Source of the DNA: Candidatus Berkelbacteria bacterium
Lineage (GTDB): Bacteria > Patescibacteriota > UBA1384 > VFKW01
Direction of reading: 5' to 3'
Assembly (NCBI GenBank): GCA_009885355.1
Contig: VFKW01000169.1
Location: 1-7,587, forward strand
DNA: 7,587 nucleotides
The notes under the pieces are model-generated. The model worked only from the letters and a program-made list of their open reading frames with translations. It made no database searches and was not told the origin of the DNA. The position numbers were made by a program, and so were the translations under genes. Of this stretch, positions 4,483 to 7,587 are shown in pieces. The first letter of the stretch is position 1; every line of letters starts with the position of its first letter.

Positions 4483-6057
4483 ATGACAACCAGACAACAA
4501 CTCCATGAAAAATTATGGGCCGCAGCTGAACAGCTCCGAGCAAACGGCAGTCTTAAGCTCAATGAAATTTCCGAGCCAATCCTCGGCCTGATTTTTTTGA
4601 AATTCGCCGATGTTCGCTTTAGTAAAGTCAGAGCAGGCATTCTTGCTGAAAAAGTCGCAGTTTATTCGATGCGCCAACGTCCAGTATCCCCAGATGACTA
4701 CAAATCAAAAGGTGTCCTCTTCCTTCCAGATATCGCCTCATATTCCTATCTTATGAATCTTCCTGAGGGAGAAAATATCGGCAGAGCCGTTAATGAGGCA
4801 ATGAAAGAAATTGAAGCCAATAATACTGATCTTGCTGGAGTATTACCGCAAGACTACACCTCCTTGCATAAAACCCCCGGCGAAAATAATAAAATACTTA
4901 TCACGCTTCTAAAGAACTTCAATCAGATTCCAAGCGATATCGAAGGAGACGCTTTTGGAGAGATTTATGAATATTTCCTTGGTGAATTCGCCCGATCAGA
5001 AGGTTCAAAAGGCGGCGAGTTCTTTACGCCGCAATCAATCGTTAAATTACTTGTAGAAATTATTGAACCTTATCACGGTAAAATCTACGATCCAGCTTGT
5101 GGTAGTGGAGGAATGTTCGTTCAGTCAGCTAATTTTGTCCAATCACACTCAGAAAAGAAGTCACAAGTAATAAACGAAGTGGCGATCTATGGTCAGGAAA
5201 AAGGCACGAGCAATATTCGCACAGCCAAAATGAACCTCGCCATTCACGGATTATCGGGAAAAATTAGCGAAGTAAATTCTTTTTATACAGATACGTTCAA
5301 CAGCGTCGGAAAATTTGATTTTGTCCTTGCCAATCCTCCATTTAATGTCAAAGGTAAAGATAAAAATAAACAAATCGTGATTGATGCCGCCAAGATCAAA
5401 GGCGATCCGCGTTATTATCTGGGACTGCCCATCACCGGCAAAGGTGGGATCTCTAATGCCAATTACCTATGGATGCAAATGTTTGCTAGCGCGCTAAATT
5501 CGCAAGGACGGGCTGGTTTTGTAATGGCCAATTCCGCCAGCGATGCCGGCAATGCCGAAAAGGAAATCCGCAACAAAATGATCGAAGCCGGAATGGTAGA
5601 CGTGATCATCTCAGTCGGTACAAATATGTTTATGAATGCCACCCTTTCTTGTACGCTTTGGTTTTTTGACAAGAGAAAAGCAGGAAGCGAAAGACAAAAT
5701 AAGGTTTTGTTTATCAACGCCCAAGATATTTTCACGCCGATTGACCGTGCCCACAGTGACTGGACAGGTGAACAAATTCAGCAAATAGCCGGCATCGTGC
5801 GTCAATATCGTCAAGAAGAAGGTGAAGAAAACTATCAAGACACAAAAGGCCGTTGTAAAGTTGCAACCTTGCAGGAAATTCGCGCCAATGATTATTCCCT
5901 CAATCCTGGCAGATACATAGAGATCATTGAAAAGGAAATTAGCGATATTGATTTTGAATCCCGCATGAAAGAATTGACGACTGAATTTACAAATCTTACA
6001 ATTGAAGCACACCAATTAGAAACAAAAATTCAAGAAGATTGGAAAAATATTTTTTAG
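4483..6057 (+). CDS. hsdM: Type I restriction-modification methyltransferase subunit HsdM, 524 aa
   Basis: HsdM transfers a methyl group from S-adenosylmethionine to N6 of adenine. Two copies with one HsdS form the modification enzyme, and HsdR adds cleavage. The N-terminal HsdM helical domain (about residues 5-150) starts with LHEKLWAAAEQLRANG. The catalytic domain follows with motif X-like GGEFFTPQSIVKLLVEII (177-194), the SAM-binding motif I DPACGSGGMF (203-212) and the catalytic motif IV NPPF (284-287). The C-terminus LTTEFTNLTIEAHQLETKI is the coiled helical tail that contacts HsdS. The length is typical and all key motifs are present, so the enzyme should be active. AGAGGT lies just before the ATG. 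It follows radC closely and precedes the KilA-N gene after 115 bp. hsdR is absent from the window. The stop is TAG, and the frame stays open for 47 more codons behind it. Confidence 0.97.
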   Translation: MTTRQQLHEKLWAAAEQLRANGSLKLNEISEPILGLIFLKFADVRFSKVRAGILAEKVAVYSMRQRPVSPDDYKSKGVLFLPDIASYSYLMNLPEGENIGRAVNEAMKEIEANNTDLAGVLPQDYTSLHKTPGENNKILITLLKNFNQIPSDIEGDAFGEIYEYFLGEFARSEGSKGGEFFTPQSIVKLLVEIIEPYHGKIYDPACGSGGMFVQSANFVQSHSEKKSQVINEVAIYGQEKGTSNIRTAKMNLAIHGLSGKISEVNSFYTDTFNSVGKFDFVLANPPFNVKGKDKNKQIVIDAAKIKGDPRYYLGLPITGKGGISNANYLWMQMFASALNSQGRAGFVMANSASDAGNAEKEIRNKMIEAGMVDVIISVGTNMFMNATLSCTLWFFDKRKAGSERQNKVLFINAQDIFTPIDRAHSDWTGEQIQQIAGIVRQYRQEEGEENYQDTKGRCKVATLQEIRANDYSLNPGRYIEIIEKEISDIDFESRMKELTTEFTNLTIEAHQLETKIQEDWKNIF

Positions 6058-6172
6058 AGTAATGAATTGCAAGAAAAATCAGTTAACGAGGAATTCTCGA
6101 CAACTGCCAGTGATGGTAAAACATATGAAATCTATTGTAGGGATTTTTTAAATTATGCCAGGAGAGAAATAT
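6058..6172 (+). other. Gap between hsdM and the KilA-N gene
   Basis: The longest gap inside the operon. It contains a 29-codon frame from ATG 6062 to TAA 6151 without a Shine-Dalgarno. In the hsdM frame there is an unbroken, protein-like continuation (EEFSTTASDGKTYEIYCRD) to TGA 6199-6201, which lacks any ATG. No promoter or terminator is evident. It could be the remnant of a small gene. AGGAGAG at 6160-6166 is the ribosome site of the KilA-N gene. Confidence 0.4.
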
Positions 6173-7021
6173 ATGACACCAAGCAAAAAACTCATCGTTG
6201 AAGGAACTAAAGTCTCGATTATCTCAAAGGCAGATCAGGATTATCTATCCCTAACTGATATGCTTAGAGCTAAGGATGGAGATTTCTTCATCTCGGACTG
6301 GTTAAGAAACAGAAATACGGTTGAGTTTCTAGGAATATGGGAGGGAATCAACAACCCAAATTTTAATTATGGCGAATTCGCCATAATTAAAAGCCAAGCC
6401 GGGCTTAATAGCTTCAAGATTAGTGCTAAAGAATGGGTTCAAAAAACCAACGCGATTGGCCTCAAAGCCACTCCTGGTAGGTATGGGGGTACATTTGCCC
6501 ACAAGGACATCGCTTTTGAATTCGGTATGTGGATCAGTCCTAAATTCAAGCTCTACCTAATCAAAGAATTCCAGCGCTTAAAAGAAGATGAGCGAACCAG
6601 GATTGAGACCGGATGGAATGTAAAAAGAATGCTGACTAAAGTTAATTACCGCATTCATACAGATACAATTAAGAGGCATTTGATTCCAGAAAAGTTTAAC
6701 CAGAAGAACTCAAATCATGTCTATGCCAACGAAGCTGACATCTTAAATGTTGCCCTATTTGGGTTAACAGCCAAAGAGTGGCGGGATAATAATAAAAACA
6801 AAGATGGAAATATCCGAGACGCCGCAACCGTTGAGCAGCTTGTTGTACTGATAAATCTTGAATCGCTCAACGCACAGTATATTACTGATGGAATTTCTCA
6901 AGCCGACCGCATTATGAAGCTCAACGAAATTGCCATTTCACAAATGAAGGCAATGCTTAGCAATCCCTCGGTCAAGAAACTTGTGGAACTGGAGAAGAAG
7001 AGCGGGAAAGGTAAAGAGTAA
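6173..7021 (+). CDS. KilA-N domain DNA-binding protein, 282 aa
   Basis: KilA-N is a DNA-binding domain common in phage, large DNA virus and mobile-element proteins, and this branch is often found inside type I restriction loci. The frame has an ATG at 6155, but AGGAGAG sits 6 bases before ATG 6173, so the shorter form is chosen. Residues about 20-138 form the domain: YLSLTDMLRAKDG, ISDWLRNRNTVEFLGIWE, NPNFNYGEFAIIKSQAGLN, ISAKEWVQKTNAIGLKA, GRYGGTFAHKDIAFEFGMW and PKFKLYLIKEFQRLKED. The remaining 145 residues are charged and helical, with no motif I can name. It is probably cytoplasmic and DNA-bound. It lies between hsdM and hsdS, 6 bp before hsdS and in the same frame. A role as regulator of the operon or as accessory specificity factor is only inferred. 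A 32-bp perfect palindrome lies within codons 63-74. Confidence 0.9.
   Translation: MTPSKKLIVEGTKVSIISKADQDYLSLTDMLRAKDGDFFISDWLRNRNTVEFLGIWEGINNPNFNYGEFAIIKSQAGLNSFKISAKEWVQKTNAIGLKATPGRYGGTFAHKDIAFEFGMWISPKFKLYLIKEFQRLKEDERTRIETGWNVKRMLTKVNYRIHTDTIKRHLIPEKFNQKNSNHVYANEADILNVALFGLTAKEWRDNNKNKDGNIRDAATVEQLVVLINLESLNAQYITDGISQADRIMKLNEIAISQMKAMLSNPSVKKLVELEKKSGKGKE
6361..6392. repeat. Perfect 32-bp palindrome inside the KilA-N gene
   Basis: TTTTAATTATGGCGAA (6361-6376) is followed at once by its exact reverse complement (6377-6392), with GAATTC at the centre and no loop. It encodes residues 63-74 (NFNYGEFAIIKS), a well-conserved part of the domain. Protein constraint alone does not require the matching third positions. 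It could be a binding site for the KilA-N protein itself, an mRNA hairpin or a replication slippage product. Confidence 0.9.
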
Positions 7022-7027
7022 ATAACT

Positions 7028-7587
7028 ATGCCAAATTTTCAAAAAACCAAATGGGAACAAAGAACCCTTTCACAACTAGGGTTTATTGGTCGTGGTAAAT
7101 CAAAGCATCGCCCGAGAAATGATTCGATACTTTATGGCGGAAAATATCCGTTTGTTCAAACTTCGGATATTAAACATGCTAATTTTTATGTTAATGCGTA
7201 TTCTCAAACATATAATGAAGCTGGCCTAAAACAGAGCAAGTTATGGGAAAAAGATACGCTTTGTATGACTATTGCGGCAAATATAGCCGAAACTGCATTA
7301 CTTAACTTTCCTGCTTGTTTCCCTGATAGCATTGTTGGGTTTATTGCGGATCCTGAAAAATCTGATGTCAAGTTTGTAAAATATGCGCTGGACTATGCAA
7401 AGAAAAATTTTCAAAAGACAGCCAAGGGAACTGCTCAAGATAATTTAAGCTTAGAGAAGATCGACAATTTAAAAATAAGTACGCCCGATCCAAAAACCCA
7501 AACCCGAATCGCCTCCGTCCTCACCGCCTACGACGACCTCATCGAAAACAACGAAAAACGCATCAAAGCACTAGAAGAAATGGCCCA
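7028..7587 (+). CDS. hsdS: Type I restriction specificity subunit HsdS, N-terminal 186 aa (cut by window end)
   Basis: HsdS recognises the split DNA target through two target-recognition domains joined by conserved helical spacers. Visible here are the first recognition domain (about residues 1-155) and the start of the central spacer. Opening motifs are GFIGRGKSKHRPRND and GGKYPFVQTSDIKHA. TAKGTAQDNLSLEKIDNLK closes the domain. RIASVLTAYDDLIENNEKR (160-178) is the signature of the spacer helix. The ATG comes 6 bp after the KilA-N stop, with AAAGAG as a weak ribosome site. The recognition domain uses T-ending codons (TTT, GAT, TAT, ATT), whereas the spacer from about 7490 uses C-ending ones (ATC GCC TCC GTC CTC ACC). 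This suggests a recognition domain of different origin. A complete HsdS is roughly twice this length. Confidence 0.95.
   Translation, partial: MPNFQKTKWEQRTLSQLGFIGRGKSKHRPRNDSILYGGKYPFVQTSDIKHANFYVNAYSQTYNEAGLKQSKLWEKDTLCMTIAANIAETALLNFPACFPDSIVGFIADPEKSDVKFVKYALDYAKKNFQKTAKGTAQDNLSLEKIDNLKISTPDPKTQTRIASVLTAYDDLIENNEKRIKALEEMA

Noticed and set aside
5463..6015. Minus-strand frames opposite hsdM
   Set aside because: They are antisense shadows of a gene with all HsdM motifs, with no start signals of their own.
1269..6201. Recoding of TAG as sense throughout the genome, since all three TAG stops are followed by open frames
   Set aside because: Frames are equally open after several TAA stops (for example 2403-2588, radC-hsdM and KilA-N-hsdS). 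The NYN and HsdM proteins also end at their normal family length. Only the lipoprotein case has coding-like sequence plus a fitting terminator.
4980..6570. Several GAATTC sites in and around hsdM and the KilA-N gene as a possible recognition-site cluster
   Set aside because: Type I systems recognise split sites, not GAATTC, and about five sites in AT-rich DNA of this length is not striking.

Overview
The window looks like a bacterial chromosome segment from a metagenome-type organism, most likely a Candidate Phyla Radiation (Patescibacteria) lineage. That is an inference from style. Intergenic DNA is filled with GTCAT...ATC stem repeats, a CCTGCC/GGCAGG palindrome, TTATTCM heptamers and TTTGACATT repeats of the kind common in such genomes. 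Genes are short, and Shine-Dalgarno sites and sigma70-type promoters are clear. TGA acts as a stop (gene at 252-530), so the TGA=Gly code of Gracilibacteria/Absconditabacteria does not apply.

Left part (1-2441): a small unknown gene on the minus strand (252-530) and a plus-strand lipoprotein gene (840 onward) diverge from two consensus promoters whose -35 boxes lie about 55 bp apart. The lipoprotein frame is cut by an in-frame TAG at 1269, yet beta-propeller-like sequence continues to a TAA at 1391, directly before a terminator. A second secreted protein of unknown function (1722-2402) has its own promoter, signal peptide and terminator. Gene-free stretches 1-251 and 1392-1721 are filled with repeats.

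Middle (2442-3816): a perfect 44-bp palindrome sits just upstream of the promoter of a single AT-rich gene for a NYN/LabA-like (PIN-fold) putative ribonuclease (2693-3298). It is followed by about 500 bp of non-coding, hairpin-rich repeat DNA.

Right part (3817-7587): an apparent operon radC - hsdM - KilA-N gene - hsdS (cut by the window end). HsdM is the adenine methyltransferase and HsdS the target-recognition subunit of a type I restriction-modification system; hsdR is not in the window and may lie beyond the right edge. RadC (JAMM-domain) and a KilA-N DNA-binding protein are embedded as accessory members. The KilA-N gene carries a second long perfect palindrome (32 bp) inside its coding sequence. 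Codon use in hsdS changes sharply where the recognition domain meets the conserved spacer, as expected if the recognition domain has been exchanged.

The most unusual items are the two long zero-loop palindromes, the RadC/KilA-N-equipped hsd operon, the interrupted lipoprotein, and the six stem repeats whose arms change in step.
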